In this document: one piece after another, positions 1-11,471 of the stretch
Position numbering within the stretch: the first letter of the stretch is position 1
Layout of the letters: each line of letters begins with the position of its first letter
NCBI GenBank assembly: GCA_022264855.1
Contig: JABYQU010000019.1
Location: 186,001-250,000, forward strand
DNA length: 64,000 nt
Origin: Lenzites betulinus
Lineage: Eukaryota; Basidiomycota; Agaricomycetes; Polyporales; Polyporaceae
Direction: 5' to 3'
Translations under genes and position numbers: made by a program
Notes under the pieces: model-generated
Seen by the model: only the letters and a program-made list of their open reading frames with translations
The model's database searches: none
Told to the model about the DNA's origin: nothing

Positions 1-1400
1 CATTCCGCAGCGCGTTACGCACTCTTCCGTGTGGCTGAATACGCTGTGGTTCTCGAGCCTTATCCTGAACCATGCCTCAGCCTACATCTCCATCACGGTC
101 AAGCAATGGCTGAGCGCATATCAGAGCTATTTGTCTGGGAACTCCCGAGATCGTCTTCGTCATAACGCAGCGACTAAAGGTGTTTATGTAGTACTGCTAA
201 AAGTAGCTGTTCGCACCGAGTGTTCTCGACCAGAGGGCCCCGTCATCAACATTGTTGCATATCTCGAAGCCGTACAAGAGTTCGTTGAATATGCCGCCGC
301 TATACAGTGGTACGGCTACATCAACACACACGCCGGTGACCACCCGCACCGATACCCGGTGAGCGATGTAATTTACGTACCGTCAAACTTCTTGGAGTCG
401 TATTCCACCTATGGCAGCTGTTGTGAACGTTCTTTCGAACTGACGACGCGAGACCTCGGCTGCCAATGTTACTAGGGTTGCGGACATTCATCCACATGCG
501 CTTAAACGAGGCAGCTTGCACAAAATACCTCTTGGAAATATATTACGCTGTGCAAGGCACCCCGAGTTCCTGGTTCTATGACTACGGGGACCACCCGCAC
601 ATGGAGTGGCACCGATACGGGGCCTTGTTACCTTCCCCATTCGCCCACAAGAAGGTCTGGCCATTCGTAGGCCCGGGCAAGAAGGTCTGGGAGAGCGTTC
701 GCGCAGCGTATAATCTACATGAATGTATCAGCCGCTAAACCATCGACGTCTCCCCGCAGGAGTCGTGGGAAGAGGACTGAGAGGAGACAGCGGTGAAAGA
801 CTTGCAGCTGCCTCCCTACTCGAGTAGTGGTACGTTCTACATGTTGCTGCGAACGAGGTCTCTTCTAACGAAATCACCACCTACGAACCTACGATCCCGC
901 TCGCCTTTCGACAGCACTTACTGCCGCGGGTCTAGCTTAAAGGACTGTCAGGTCCCAAGCGGTGGTCGGGGAGAATTGTCCCCCTTGGCCGGTAGGATCG
1001 AAGTGTACGCCGCGTTTGTCACATTAATGAAACCCCCCCATCCGGAATTCTTCTCCCAGCTCCTCCTATACCATTCCCAATAAGAAACGCCCCGTCGAAG
1101 ATTTGGTTGTATGCGTCTACAGTATTTAGGTCACATTCAGTGCACAAAAATCCCGCACCCTGCCTGCTCGCGCGTCCGCATTCGTGCCTGTCGTGTCAGC
1201 ACACCGCCGCTGTCGACGTCGTTGTCTACGGGCACACGATTCTGATATGTTGCTGCGCTAAAGAGTTTTCTGAGTTCCACCGTATGCCAGCGTATGCCCT
1301 ATAGACCAGCTACCGCACTCTCTCGAACCACACTCCTCACACACGCCGCGATCCCAAGCGAGCGATCCGTATTCAAATATACATTCTTCTTCTACTGAGA
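1..1400. other. No supportable gene
   Basis: Open frames of up to about 150 codons exist here, but none shows a recognisable domain, a convincing splice pattern or coding-like composition. A short phrase around 339-360 (gaccacccgcaccgatac) recurs in imperfect form around 591-620, which hints at an old local duplication. I see no other structure. Confidence 0.4.
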
Positions 1401-2138
1401 CTGCCTACGGCCGCTTCTTCTTTGTATGTACGTACGAAATGCGATGAACGCCGCGCACCGCGCTGCACGCGCCCGCACACGCGGCCGGCGGGGGCGGGTG
1501 AGCGTGAGCGTGCGTGGGGGCCGAGAACGGGGTGGGGTGGATGGGGTAAGATGAGATGATACAGACAGACACGGCCGCTGCCGACACTAGACGCAACAGT
1601 TCACCAGGGACGGACGGGAGACGGGACGACGACGACGACGGATGCGAGCGAGAAAGACGTGCGGGGAATCATGTGGGATGCGGGACGGGGCGGCTAGAGT
1701 ATACGTAAAGTCTGAGGTCCGACGGGCGCAGGACGCGGGGAGGCGGGTGTGGGCGGGCGGGGGATTAGTACGGGCGTGAGTTATAGCTGGGACGCGCCCG
1801 GCAAGCCGGGTGCCGCGCGGAAGGAGTGTGGCGGCAGAGCAGCACGTATATATATATGTGTATGAAGTAGCGGGCGGGTGCGGTGAGGAGGTCGGGCTTG
1901 TGGGGGGACAAGGGATGACGTGGGGCGTGGTAATGAACGGTGTGGGAGGGGGATGTGTCCGTCTTTGACTCTCGGTATCTGGGGTCGTCTGTCTCGGCTC
2001 CGCCAGTGGAAACGATGCGTCCGGTGCAGCAAGGACGGAAGGGGAATGGTATGTGGGGGAAAGGCGTGAGGGTGGCAAGGGGGAGGGGAGGATCATGGAC
2101 GTGGAGACATGAAGGCGATGGCGATGGATGCCTCACGT
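1401..2138. other. Intergenic region downstream of the PP2A B subunit
   Basis: The + strand is strongly purine (G) rich and includes a short (cga)n run near 1626-1640 and a (ta)n run near 1849-1860. Long open frames on the - strand here are low-complexity Pro/Arg/Ser frames created by this skew and are not believable genes. It is probably the 3' UTR and trailer of the PP2A gene. Confidence 0.4.
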
Positions 2139-3926
2139 TCATGCAGCACTGTACAAGAACAGGTTGTTGGTCGCGGCAATCTACACGTGCAAGACGGTTG
2201 ATCAACATATGGCTCAATATGATGTCATCAGGAGGGCGACTCACAGCGATGGTGCTCTCCCGCGGATGCCAACTCGCGTGCAGGATCTTCTTGTTGAAGT
2301 CGAGAGTTTCCAGCGCCATGTTCTCCCGCATGCCGCCAGGACGCAGTCCATTCTTCATACCCGGCTTGTTGCCCGGAAGTGGTCCGCCAATCTTCTTCGC
2401 CTTGAAGGCAGACTTGTCAGCTTGTAGCACGACGTCACCGAGGGTATCCGTGTCGAATATCCGGAAATAGTTGTGGTACGAGCCCGTGAGGACATGCCTA
2501 CGTTACCAGACGCCGCAATTAGCAGACGGACTAGATCGCAGATAGGGAGGCCTTACTTGTCTTCACCACTCCATACACACTCAAACTTGTCGAAGATGCA
2601 GTCGTTCTCGTACAGATCGCACAACTTCCCCCGCAGGTGATCGTGAATAGGAATCGTTTTCAGCGGCTTGTTCTCCATGTTGATGTCCCAGATCTTCAGG
2701 TTCAGATAGTCGCGCGACAGAATGTATCGTCCGTCGTGGCTGAACTTCACGTCCGAAATAGACGAGATAATCTCCGAAAAGAACGACCTGTTTGTTGGGT
2801 CCTCCTCCTCTTCAAACACTGATTTGGGTACAGCGCCACACTGTCAGCGCTTCTGCCAAAACAAGGATGCTTATGTGAGGACTGACTCTTCGAATGCCGG
2901 TCGCACAATGCGGAGTCTCGCATGTCAGCAAGCTTGATGTTGCTTTTCGAGCTGCTGTACATGAAGAGGTTGCAATGAAGGGGATGGAACTCCGCCGCGG
3001 TGATGACCTCTGTTAGCTCCTCCATGTTCGCGGGTTTAATGTCGACAATGTCTTGGCCCGCGTTCAGGACCGGTCATTTACATAAGTGTAGAATGAAACT
3101 TACTGAAGCTGCGGTCGCTGATATCGAGATTCCAGAGGTTGACCCGGAGGTCGTCTGCGGAGATGTATGTCTCTTGGTCGGAGTTGACGGAGATCGAGTG
3201 GATGTGGTACGCGTGTGCGTTGGCGTACACTTTCCGGGGTACGGCAGCAATGATGTTGTCTTGCACGGACATACGCGGGAGTCGCAGATTCTGCTGGGCC
3301 ACCGGTGCAGGTAGCGTTCGCTGACCATCGAGGAGATTGCTCTCTGCTACCACTCGTAATGATTTTTCGAAAACTTTCCATAGCTTGATTGTCTTATCTG
3401 CAATGGGATGAACTGGGAACGCAACGGGAAACCACAGAGAGGGATGACGTACCATTGGTGGACAAGAGGAAGTGTGCAGAGTTCTGACGCTTGCACCACT
3501 TGATCTTGTTGATCTTCTCCTCAATCTCCAGAGACTTCAGGTAGTCGAATTCGGGCTCGTGCGACTGGAACTCGGTGTAGAACTTGTACTCGCAGCCCTT
3601 TTTCTAACGGGAGCCAGATGTGGCAGAGATGGGGGACAACTGATTGGCGAGCGACCTGGGGTGATGAGACGCACGACGTACCATCTCATTGCGCTCAAAC
3701 AACACGACACGACCGCCCTTGTCTCCAGTAGCGAGATAGTTTCCTGTCGAGTCGAACTCGACGGTGGAGATGATGTCGGCTGCACGGTAATAGCAACACG
3801 ATAAGACGCCTAGTGGAGAGTGGCTCCCGGGGACGACAGACCTTCGGTGATGTCCTCAACTTCGCCCTTGTCGCCAAAGCACTGCGCGAATCGCCAGCCA
3901 CCTGAGGAAGACGCGTCCTGATCCAT
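2139..3926 (-). CDS. CDC55: PP2A regulatory subunit B (B55/Cdc55 family), WD40 protein
   Basis: Regulatory B subunit of protein phosphatase 2A. It is a seven-bladed WD40 propeller that directs the A/C core enzyme to substrates in mitotic exit and morphogenesis. The start is the ATG at 3926 ([18 protein letters not shown]). Successive exons encode [46 protein letters not shown], the KTIKLWK blade, [55 protein letters not shown] and [20 protein letters not shown]. The last two exons are joined as [17 protein letters not shown], with the TGA at 2139-2141. All of these are B55 signatures, and every intron is short with GT..AG ends. The gene is head-to-head with COX9, separated by about 350 bp. 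The exon set looks intact and I saw no frameshift. The family assignment is essentially certain; individual exon borders are less so. Confidence 0.93.
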
Positions 3927-4280
3927 GATCACAGCAGGTAAGTAAGGTGCGATGGGAGGTGTGGGGTGGTATGCGGGTGTGCGTGGCTAAGCGTGCGCGA
4001 TGATGGGGAGATGCGGGTGCGTAGGGTACACGTTCAGGCGTGGTCGGCGTGAAGGGTGCGAGGACGAGAGGTCGAGGGCGGTGGAAGATGTATTGGGAGA
4101 GAGCAGAGCTCGAATCGCGGCATGAGCACGAGGCGGAGTCCGACGCCTGTCCCCGGCTCGCTCCCTGTTGTCCTCTGTTTGGCTGCCCTGCATCTCCCCC
4201 CGGCGCCTCGCCTTCCTTCATCCCGACTTTGCCCTCCTCCCTCGTCCTCACCCTCGTCGCCGTCGAGCACGCCGCCCACC
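3927..4280. promoter_or_regulatory. Shared divergent promoter region (PP2A B subunit / COX9)
   Basis: These 354 bp separate the start codons of two head-to-head genes, so both promoters and 5' UTRs must lie here or overlap. The stretch just before the COX9 start is pyrimidine-rich on the + strand (about 4160-4275), typical of fungal core promoters. No clear TATA box is visible. Confidence 0.45.
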
Positions 4281-4634
4281 ATGCCCATCGCACCCATCAC
4301 TGGAAAGCTCAGGAAGCGCTTCTGGCTCGACCTCACCACCGCCCTTGGCCTCGGCGTCAGCGCAGGCTACGCATTCTGGTACGTCCGCTTCCCCTCTCTC
4401 CGCGCGGCATTCCAACTCACCCTCTCAACAGGTACGGCGTGCATCTTAAGCATGGTGAGCAACCCCCCATGGCCTAGCATTTGGCGCCATCCCCATCGTC
4501 GATGGCCCTGCTGCATCGCTGCCCTTTCTCCGATATCGAATTCCCGCTGACTCCGTCCTTTTTCTCTGCCGACAGTCCAGCGCCAGGAGGAGCTCTACCT
4601 GAGGCTCGAGCGCGCCAAGGTGCAGCAGCAGTAG
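4281..4634 (+). CDS. COX9: Cytochrome c oxidase subunit VIIa (COX9/Cox7a), three exons
   Basis: Small single-span subunit of mitochondrial respiratory complex IV. Three exons assemble cleanly: 4281-4378, 4432-4454 and 4576-4634. They give 59 residues starting MPIAPITGKLRKRFWLDL, followed by the hydrophobic segment LTTALGLGVSAGYAFWYGVH and a charged C-terminus VQRQEELYLRLERAKVQQQ. This matches the fungal Cox9/Cox7a layout: a basic N-terminus, one membrane helix and a charged tail. Phases are consistent (intron 1 phase 2, intron 2 phase 1). Exon 2 is only 23 nt, so gene finders easily miss this gene. It is divergent from the PP2A subunit and convergent with the J-protein gene. Confidence 0.9.
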
Positions 4635-4979
4635 ACGTTGGGACGCTCTGTACAATCTCGAAATCCTATCCCATTCCCTGCCTTCCTCTGTGCACGGCTG
4701 CCAACAGCGGTCGCCTGTTGTGTACGCGCCCGCGCTGGGTCGCGACCCCTAGCCTGGACCGGACCCGGCGTACCCAGCTGGCGCATCCATCATCTTCCCT
4801 CATACGCATAACGCGGCCCACACACATGTCGGAATGCAACACAACATGCGGCCTCTCAATGCCGTCATAGAAACGAAATAGATACATGATTAGCGTGTGT
4901 ATCCTGAATGTCCCGAGGGCTGGACGTATCACGTCGCATATCATATACAGCATACGTGGGGTGAACAGGCCCACAGCGA

Positions 4980-6523
4980 TCAATTCAACAGCCCCAAGCT
5001 CTTCAGCTTGTTGCAGCTCTCTATCGGCTCTGCGTCGATCTTCCGCACCTTTTCCCAGTCCGTGCCGATGCCAAACAAGCCCACCTCCTGGTCTTTCTGC
5101 CGCTGTTTGCGGTCGAGACCCCGCTGACACTGCGCGAACAAGTCCTGCGTATACGCGCGCTCGATGCTGCCCTCGAACTTGCGCAGTTGCGGCCCAGGTT
5201 TGTTGTCATTTCTCGCAAGCTCCGCCGCTATAGGGTGACCGGAGAATTCTGCGGCGTTGACGTGGTACTTGACGTGCATGTCGCTCGTGGTACGCTCAAC
5301 GTTGTAGCGTCCGGTTGGTGTGAACGCAAAGCGCGGGTCGGGGGTAGGTGCCGTTCCGAAGAGATTGGGCAGGGCATTGAGGAGCGAGAAAGCAAGTAGG
5401 AGCAAGAGAGGCAGGATTGACACCCATGTTGACCGAGGTTCCGCTGCCGGTTGTTCTTGTCGTGCGTTCGTGCGCATGCGCGTTGTGCGGAATCCGCCAG
5501 GACCAAATGTCGCCGTGAACACTGTGAGGCAGTAAATACGGATTTCCGGAGGGCGCATTTTGGCAGAACTTACTGGGTCCACCAAACGGACTACCGTTCA
5601 TGGGCCCGCCACCGCCGCCGAAGAACATATTGAACAGATCTTCTGGACTCATCTCGCCCTCGAAGCCGCCACCACCACCGAAGCCTCGGGAGAACGCAGG
5701 GGACCCCCTCCCAGACGATGAGGACATTCCGCTGAAGCGCGATTCGGGGTCCGAACCATGCTGGTCATATGCGCTTCGCTTTTGCGGGTCTGTACATAGG
5801 GTTTGCGAGAGTAGCAACGGTCATCGTAATAGAGAACTCACCTGACAAAACCTGGAAGGCTTTCGAGACCACTTCACGCACAGTTTAGCGATACCCATCA
5901 CATTACCGCACGAGCAGCGAGACTCACTCTTGAACGCCTCGTCGGCGCCCGGCGCCCCGTTCTTGTCTGGATGCAACGCCAGAGCGAGCTAGCGTGCCCA
6001 CCCCGTCAGGAAAACGGGCACAAATGAGCGAAACGAGGAGGCGTGGACACACCTTCCGATAAGCCTTCTTAACGTCCGCCTCCTCGCAATCGCGCTTCAG
6101 CGAGAGGATCTCGTAGTACTCCGTGATCTTGCACTTGCGCACGCGCTCCACGACCGCAGCGTGCTCCGGGGTATATGTCCTCTTCTTCTCGGGAGCAGGG
6201 CCGCCGTTCGCCTTCGCCTTGCCCTCCGCCTTGGACGAGTCCCCGCCGTGCCGCTGCCGGGCCCCCGCTGCGGACGGGTGCGTCTCCGCCGCCGACGTGC
6301 GCCCCTCGGCACTGGACGAGCCGGCCGCGTGGGAGGACGACGACGGCGCGGCGGACTCCTGGATCTCGACCTCGATGACCTCGAGCAGCTTCACGGCCTC
6401 GGCGGTGGAGAATAGCGTGAGCGACTTCTGGCAGAATCGTTTGGCGGAGGGGTAGTTCCCTGCGTTCCGGTGCTTCTGCGCAATCGCGAGGCACTTGAGG
6501 GCCTCGTCTTTGTTGCTCTCCAT
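4980..6523 (-). CDS. ER-membrane J-domain co-chaperone (DNAJB12/B14, Hlj1-like) with DUF1977
   Basis: Hsp40 co-chaperone anchored in the ER membrane with a cytosolic J domain; the family acts in ER-associated degradation. The start at 6523 gives MESNKDEALKCLAIAQKH, an N-terminal TPR-like stretch, then a Ser/Ala-rich linker. The J domain follows (EYYEILSLKRDCEEADVKKAYRK, then the next exon with the diagnostic HPD in LALALHPDKNGAPGADEAFK). After it come a Gly/Phe-rich region (SRGFGGGGGFEGEMSPEDLFNMFF), one transmembrane helix (VSILPLLLLLAFSLLNAL) and a C-terminal DUF1977 domain ending KSLGLLN. Four or more exons are separated by short introns, and all domains are present in order. It is divergent from the FBXO9-like gene with about 376 bp between starts. 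Confidence 0.92.
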
Positions 6524-6899
6524 GCTGCCGCGAGACAAGTAGGCTATGTGCGCGCCGCGGTTAGATGGGCTATGGACGAGGAGGCGGGAAGGGGTGGTGA
6601 GATGGTCGTGGGTACTGCAGAGTGGTGACGAGCCGAGTGATGCAAGGGGTATCGGTGCTATTCACTTAATCGGTAAGTACACAAGTATAAGCCCAGTGTT
6701 CGAGGAATCATTACCACACTAGTAGCTGAATCTTATCCTGGTAAGAAATCTGTTTGTAGTGCTTTCATAAGAAGAGATAAGAAGGGTATTTCAGGCACGT
6801 CAGATGTCGTAATGACCCGTGTCACAATAGTAAGCACTCTCAAGTCTCCGGCGCCAAAGGGCTCGAACGCTTGTATTCGTACGCTCATCTCGTTCAGCG
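6524..6899. promoter_or_regulatory. Shared divergent promoter region (J protein / FBXO9-like)
   Basis: Intergenic interval between two divergent start codons. It is more AT-rich than its flanks, especially 6660-6800. No specific operator could be defined by eye. Confidence 0.4.
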
Positions 6900-8577
6900 A
6901 TGTCTGCATCCCCGCAGGCAGCCTCCGAAGAGCCGGAGGAACTAGTACGATTCAGACAGCAATGGCTGGAGGAGTTGCGCAGCAAGAAGAAGGCGCCGTC
7001 GAGTCAAGGCGGCAGCTCCGCCTCCACGTCCGCGGTCATTACCTCCGCCTCCACGGATGCCGCCGCACAACCTCACTCACCCCCTGCACACCCCACAACA
7101 CAGCGCAGGCTCTCTCATGGCGCTCAGGTCTCGCCACCACCAATCCGAAGGTCTTCAGCGTCTGCGACTCAAGCTCCAATCGGACCGGCCTTACGGAGGG
7201 CAGTCGAGATATACAAGAACGCGGTACAACATGAGCAGCAAGGTCAGCTCGACGAGGCGCTGCGCCTTTACCGGACCGCGTTCAGGCTGGACAACAATGT
7301 GGACCGGGCATACCATATGGTGGAAGAGCAGCTGAAAGCGGTGACATCTTCCGCGGCTGTCTCACCACCCCAAACGCACCATCGCAAGACCTCGTCCACA
7401 GCAGGCAGTGTGGACGCGATAGTAGAGGGTCTGAAGGGCATGGAACTGGGCGCGCCCGTCGTCCGTACCCGTGGCGAAGGAGTGGTCACTGGGACGCTTG
7501 CTAGTCTGATCTCGTCCTGGCCGGCAGAACTTTCTTTCGAGGCCGAAGACCCACAGGAGGGAGTGCCAATATCTTTGCTTCCCGACGAGCTCCTCGTTCT
7601 TGTAATGCGGCTTCTTGACCATACGGCTATCGAGCGGTTTGCCCAGGTCAACCGTAAGGCCCGTGTTCTTGCGTTGGATGGTACAATATGGAGGTACGTC
7701 TAGTCGGTTCGTTTCACCTTCACCAGAATCTGCACTAAGCGTTATCAGACCAATGGTGCAGTCCGTGCTCAAGCCACCACAAATAACGAGCGAAGAGGAG
7801 CTTGTGAAGTTGGAGTTGAAGTACATGTCGGACTACAGGCGCATCTACATTGAGCACCCGCGCGTGCGGTATGATGGTGTCTACATCGCTGTGTGTCATT
7901 ACATGTACGTACCTCGATCGCCAATATCACGCGATTTTCCATTGAGGCTGCCGTTTGCGAACCACAGTCGTAACGGCATCGGAGAGAACGCTTGGGTGAA
8001 TGTGCGTATTTCTGTGCTACCGGCTGACGGTCTCCGACGTACGACTGACCGGACGCGCCATCGCAGTACAGCCACCTGATTACTTACTACCGATACCTGT
8101 AGGTGGGATGTGGTATAAAGCGTATTCGATAAGCTCACGTTCTCACCTCTCCAGCCGGTTCTTCCCTGATGGCCAAGTGCTCTCCCTCCTCGCGAACGAG
8201 GAGCTCAATCCGCAACATGTGATCCCCCTCCTCACCCCCGCGCTGCGCATGAAGGTCCGTCACGTCCCTCGAGCCTCTCCCCAAATTCTCCCACTAACTC
8301 CCGCCTTTATCGTCTCGCCTTGCAGGGATTCATGATCGGCACCTGGTACCTCGACGGAACCGAGGTGCACGTCGAGGAGCTGCTCGAGCCCGGGGCGACC
8401 GACCGGCGGTACTCGTTCCAGATGCTCCTCGAGCTGCACTCGCGCCCGCTCGGGCGCTGGAACCGCCTCAGCTTCCGCGAGTACGACTCGGTGCACATCG
8501 GCAGCGGCGAGGCGACCCCGCTCGCGCTCAAGAACGAGCGTCCGTTCTGGTTCTCGAAGGTCCGCTCGTACGCTTAG
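6900..8577 (+). CDS. F-box protein of the FBXO9/Pof7/Hrt3 family
   Basis: Substrate-recognition subunit of an SCF (Skp1-cullin-F-box) ubiquitin ligase. From the ATG at 6900 the protein opens MSASPQAASEEPEELVRFRQQWLEELRSKKK, the conserved N-terminal motif of FBXO9. It continues with a TPR-like pair (AVEIYKNAVQHEQQGQLDEALRLYRTAFRLDNNVDRAYHM), then the F-box (ISLLPDELLVLVMRLLDHTAIERFAQVNRKARVLALDGTIWR). The C-terminal domain follows in several exons: the stretch from YMSDYRRIYIEHPRVRYDGVYIAVCHY, NGIGENAWVN, YSHLITYYRYL, RFFPDGQVLSLLANEEL, and the final exon GFMIGTWYLDGTEVHVEELL...FWFSKVRSYA with TAG at 8575-8577. The exon order matches the Hrt3/FBX9 family fully. In other organisms the family acts in TOR/PIKK-linked protein turnover. 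Confidence 0.92.
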
Positions 8578-10074
8578 GATGGATGGATGGTGGGCGCTGT
8601 ATGATATGGTGTGGTGTGCGTGTGGTGTGCGTGCCGCGGAGGAAACGATGCTCATGGACGCGAATTCGCAGGGGTAATCGCAGGTTGTAAATTCAGAATT
8701 ATAGAACGGCTCGGGTTGTTGAACGAACTGGGAGCTCCGCAGCCCGTAATGGCCACAACATTCTCCAGATCAGGATGCTCTACTGCAAATAACTGATGGT
8801 GCAGGATCGCTTTATCTGGGATCCCTTGACCCGAAAGTGAACCATAAACGTTAACGTTCACAAATTGTTTGGCTTTATGGGCGCCGATAAGCGCCCGTAT
8901 CACCCGACGGCAACGTTCGCTGCAAGTTCATGTCTGCTTCCCATATGGTCATGGTCATCAGCTAGAAAACCCTCTTGTGCAACCGAAGAATCACGCTGAT
9001 GAATGGTTTTCCATTTAGCGCTCAGCTCTTTGAAGCCCTCCGCTAAGACCAAGGACATTCCGAGTGGTCTTGAAGGACCTTGAGGTGCATCGCACTGCCA
9101 GTGACCTAGACTATTCCCAGCTGATCATTAGTGCAGGGTTGTGCAGGGAGCGAGAATTTGAAACTGCTACATATAATATAAGGACAGGAAGTACGAACCT
9201 AGGCAGGAATATTCTATGGGGGGTGGCGCGTGACCCCTTGAATTTTGCGTTTCGACAAGGGCCGGCCCTCGTCCGCCGCTCCTTATACCCGAAGGCGAGG
9301 CTGGTTTACGAGCCTAGTAGAGACATCCCCTTGGTCGGGTCCTGGCCCCCTCGCGCATGTTGTGATTCTGCAACATCACAACATCACATTCTCGGGGACG
9401 AGACCATGCTGATCCTTTCTCAGACCAGATTCCAACCACTCTTCACAACCCACGCCGTGTGCGCATGGCCGGCCAAACGTGCCGTCATGCCTTGATAAGA
9501 GTTGAAGACTGCATGCGAGGCTGCGAGCACATGCACATCGTGTCCCGAATGCCTCGCCGCTGCAAGGAGGCGCGGCGTGTTAAGCGGGACGCCGTGACCC
9601 TGGAACGTTCAGGCGCGAACCTGTGTTGTGTGGCTGGGGGCTGACAGATCTCGGCTGTAAGCTGTAGCTTGATGTCAGCTGCCGATGGACAGACTGCACG
9701 GCGTCGAGTTGGAGCGCCAGCCGAACGCATGGGTACTAGATCGTACAGCACCGTAAGGCGCCGGGAACGATGCATTGATGATACACGATCCAGAGAGACA
9801 GGACTGCTACACAGTACCCAAGTGAATGGTGACAGGGGTGGGGGCAGGGGTAGGGCGTCGGAGGTGAGAAAAAAAGACAAGAGAGAACAACAAGGAGTGA
9901 GTAATGAGCCGATGCAGTGGCGCATCGCTGTCCAGTTAGGGGAGAAAGCACACGACAACAAGAGAACAGGTGAGGGGGGAGTGTCCATGTGGAGGTCGGG
10001 AGCCGGGGATGTCGACAGGTAGGCGGAGTGAGGGGGTGGTAAGAGTAAAAAGACGACGAGTGCGCAGTCTTCGA
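8578..10074. other. Gene-poor interval
   Basis: No gene is supported. One open frame on the - strand (8652-8903) reads protein-like (for example YGSLSGQGIPDKAILHHQLF) but has no recognised family and no convincing exons around it. The rest is AT/GC mixed sequence with short purine tracts (9830-9880). Confidence 0.35.
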
Positions 10075-10690
10075 TCATAGCCTGGTGACAGCCTTTGCGT
10101 CGAGTGGCATTCCTTCATCGAGTCGAAGGGATGAGCCGTGGTGCATGTTCATGAATAGAATAGTTACTGACCTGAGGGATCGATGCCATGCGCAGCGAGA
10201 ATGCGATTCTGGCGAATCAACCTCGCTTGATCGAAGCTACGCGGAACGGAGTAGTCAGGCCCGCTATCCTTCCATTCTCCAATCGTGTGTGTCCAACCCT
10301 CGACTTCGCAGAAGAAACCGAAGGTATAGAAGGAGGGTACTCACTTTACACGCTCCCGGCGCATGATGTCCAGCACCTCCTGAGTGCCATGCTCGTCGAG
10401 ACCAGCCCGCGAGTCCCCCTCCCTGATGTTCGCCTCGATGTCGAACGTCGACGAAGACAAGCCAGCGTTGGCCTGCTCCGCGAACGTCGCCACGGGCTGG
10501 TAGTGGGCGGGGACGCGGGACCCAAAGAGGGACCGCATGGGGTTGATGAGCGCAGCTCGGTACCGGAACGTCACTAAGGAGGGTGAGCACGGCGTCGTGG
10601 ACAACTTGGGGCGACCCAGCGGGGGACGGGGGAGGACTTACACATTACCAGCAATGTCGAGATGGCGAACACGGACAACCAGAAGAACAT
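10075..10690 (-). CDS. Small DUF2015 / UPF0357 family protein with N-terminal membrane helix, four exons
   Basis: The function of this fungal family is unknown. Four exons assemble in frame: 10690-10642, 10573-10345, 10236-10172 and 10112-10075, giving 126 residues. The N-terminus MFFWLSVFAISTLLVM is a signal anchor. The conserved core reads LINPMRSLFGSRVPAHY, then FDIEANIREGDSRAGLDE and EVLDIMRRERVNFDQARLIR, and the C-terminus is NRILAAHGIDPSGMPLDAKAVTRL. Intron phases (1, 2, 1) all agree. The pattern of Arg/Asp-rich GLDE and FDQARLIR blocks is characteristic of DUF2015. The last exon is only 38 nt. It is divergent from EMC5 with 224 bp between start codons. Confidence 0.87.
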
Positions 10691-10914
10691 GGAGAGGCGG
10701 GCGTCGGGGATTTATGGCAATCGGAGTCGGTTGCGGGGGCGGCGCGCGTATGGAGACAAGCGCCCGCCTCTTGCCCAGCCGGGCATCATATACCCTCCTC
10801 CACGTGCCCCGTCCGCGCCCCCATCCGCCGCCCGCCTCGCCCGCGCAGGCCCTCGCCGCGTCTGCTACCATCCACCATCCTCCTGTTTAGCTCGGACCGA
10901 TTCTGAACACAGCC
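10691..10914. promoter_or_regulatory. Shared divergent promoter region (DUF2015 protein / EMC5)
   Basis: 224 bp between two start codons on opposite strands. A GC-rich stretch is followed by a catatacc element (10787-10794) and CT-rich sequence towards the EMC5 start. It is short enough that the two promoters must overlap. Confidence 0.45.
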
Positions 10915-11471
10915 ATGCTTGGCCAGGTTATGCTCCTTGTCGCGACGGTCGCGCTCCTCCACGGTCAGCCTCCTACGCCTCTGTCAGCGCGTAGGTCGCA
11001 ACACTGACCTGCGGTCTCGTTCCAGCCGCATTCTCCACGTATGAACGTATGTCCCATATTATGCATGCATGCTGTTTTTTCATGCTGACGCGTGTCGCAC
11101 AGACCTCTCCCTGTTGAAGGCCTTGGGCCGGCCGGAGGGTTCTCTCCCGAATGATGTTAGTTCTATGTTTCTAAGTTGAGCACAGGGCGTCTGCTCATCC
11201 TGATACTGCGTATTCTGCAACAGATTGTGTTGGAAGCCATTGGGGCACTATTCCTGGCCATCGTCGGCGCAACAGTACGCAGCTCGCCCCTGCGCGAGGT
11301 GACATGGCGGAGCGAGATGAAGCGTCGGTGCGTACATAATTCGCCTTACTCTCTTCTCGCCTCTTATCCCCACCCCGAAGCGCACAAGAAGAGGACCAGG
11401 ATCCACGCTTATCCTTTGCCACCTTCGCTCAGCGAGCAGGGATCGCGCCAAAAGCTTCATCGTCTCTATGA
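10915..11471 (+). CDS. EMC5: ER membrane protein complex subunit 5 (EMC5 / membrane magnesium transporter family), five exons
   Basis: Subunit of the ER membrane complex, which inserts tail-anchored and polytopic membrane proteins. Five exons fit without error: 10915-10963, 11026-11046, 11103-11155, 11224-11327 and 11381-11471. They give 105 residues. The first helix is MLGQVMLLVATVALLHAAFS, followed by the conserved YEHLSLLKALGRPEGSLPND, a second helix IVLEAIGALFLAIVGATV, then the family's C-terminal part WRSEMKRR and DPRLSFATFAQRAGIAPK. The MMgT/EMC5 layout (two helices, a YE..SLLK loop and FA.R motif) is complete. Exon 2 is 21 nt. Longer open frames that read through the introns here are spurious. 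Confidence 0.9.

Noticed and set aside
1587..2430. Long - strand open frames (up to 221 codons) rich in Pro, Ser, Arg
   Set aside because: They follow the strand purine skew and overlap one another. Only the part encoding the C-terminal PP2A exon is real.
9064..9495. 143-codon + strand frame downstream of the FBXO9-like gene
   Set aside because: No recognisable content, no splice support and composition not distinct from non-coding sequence.
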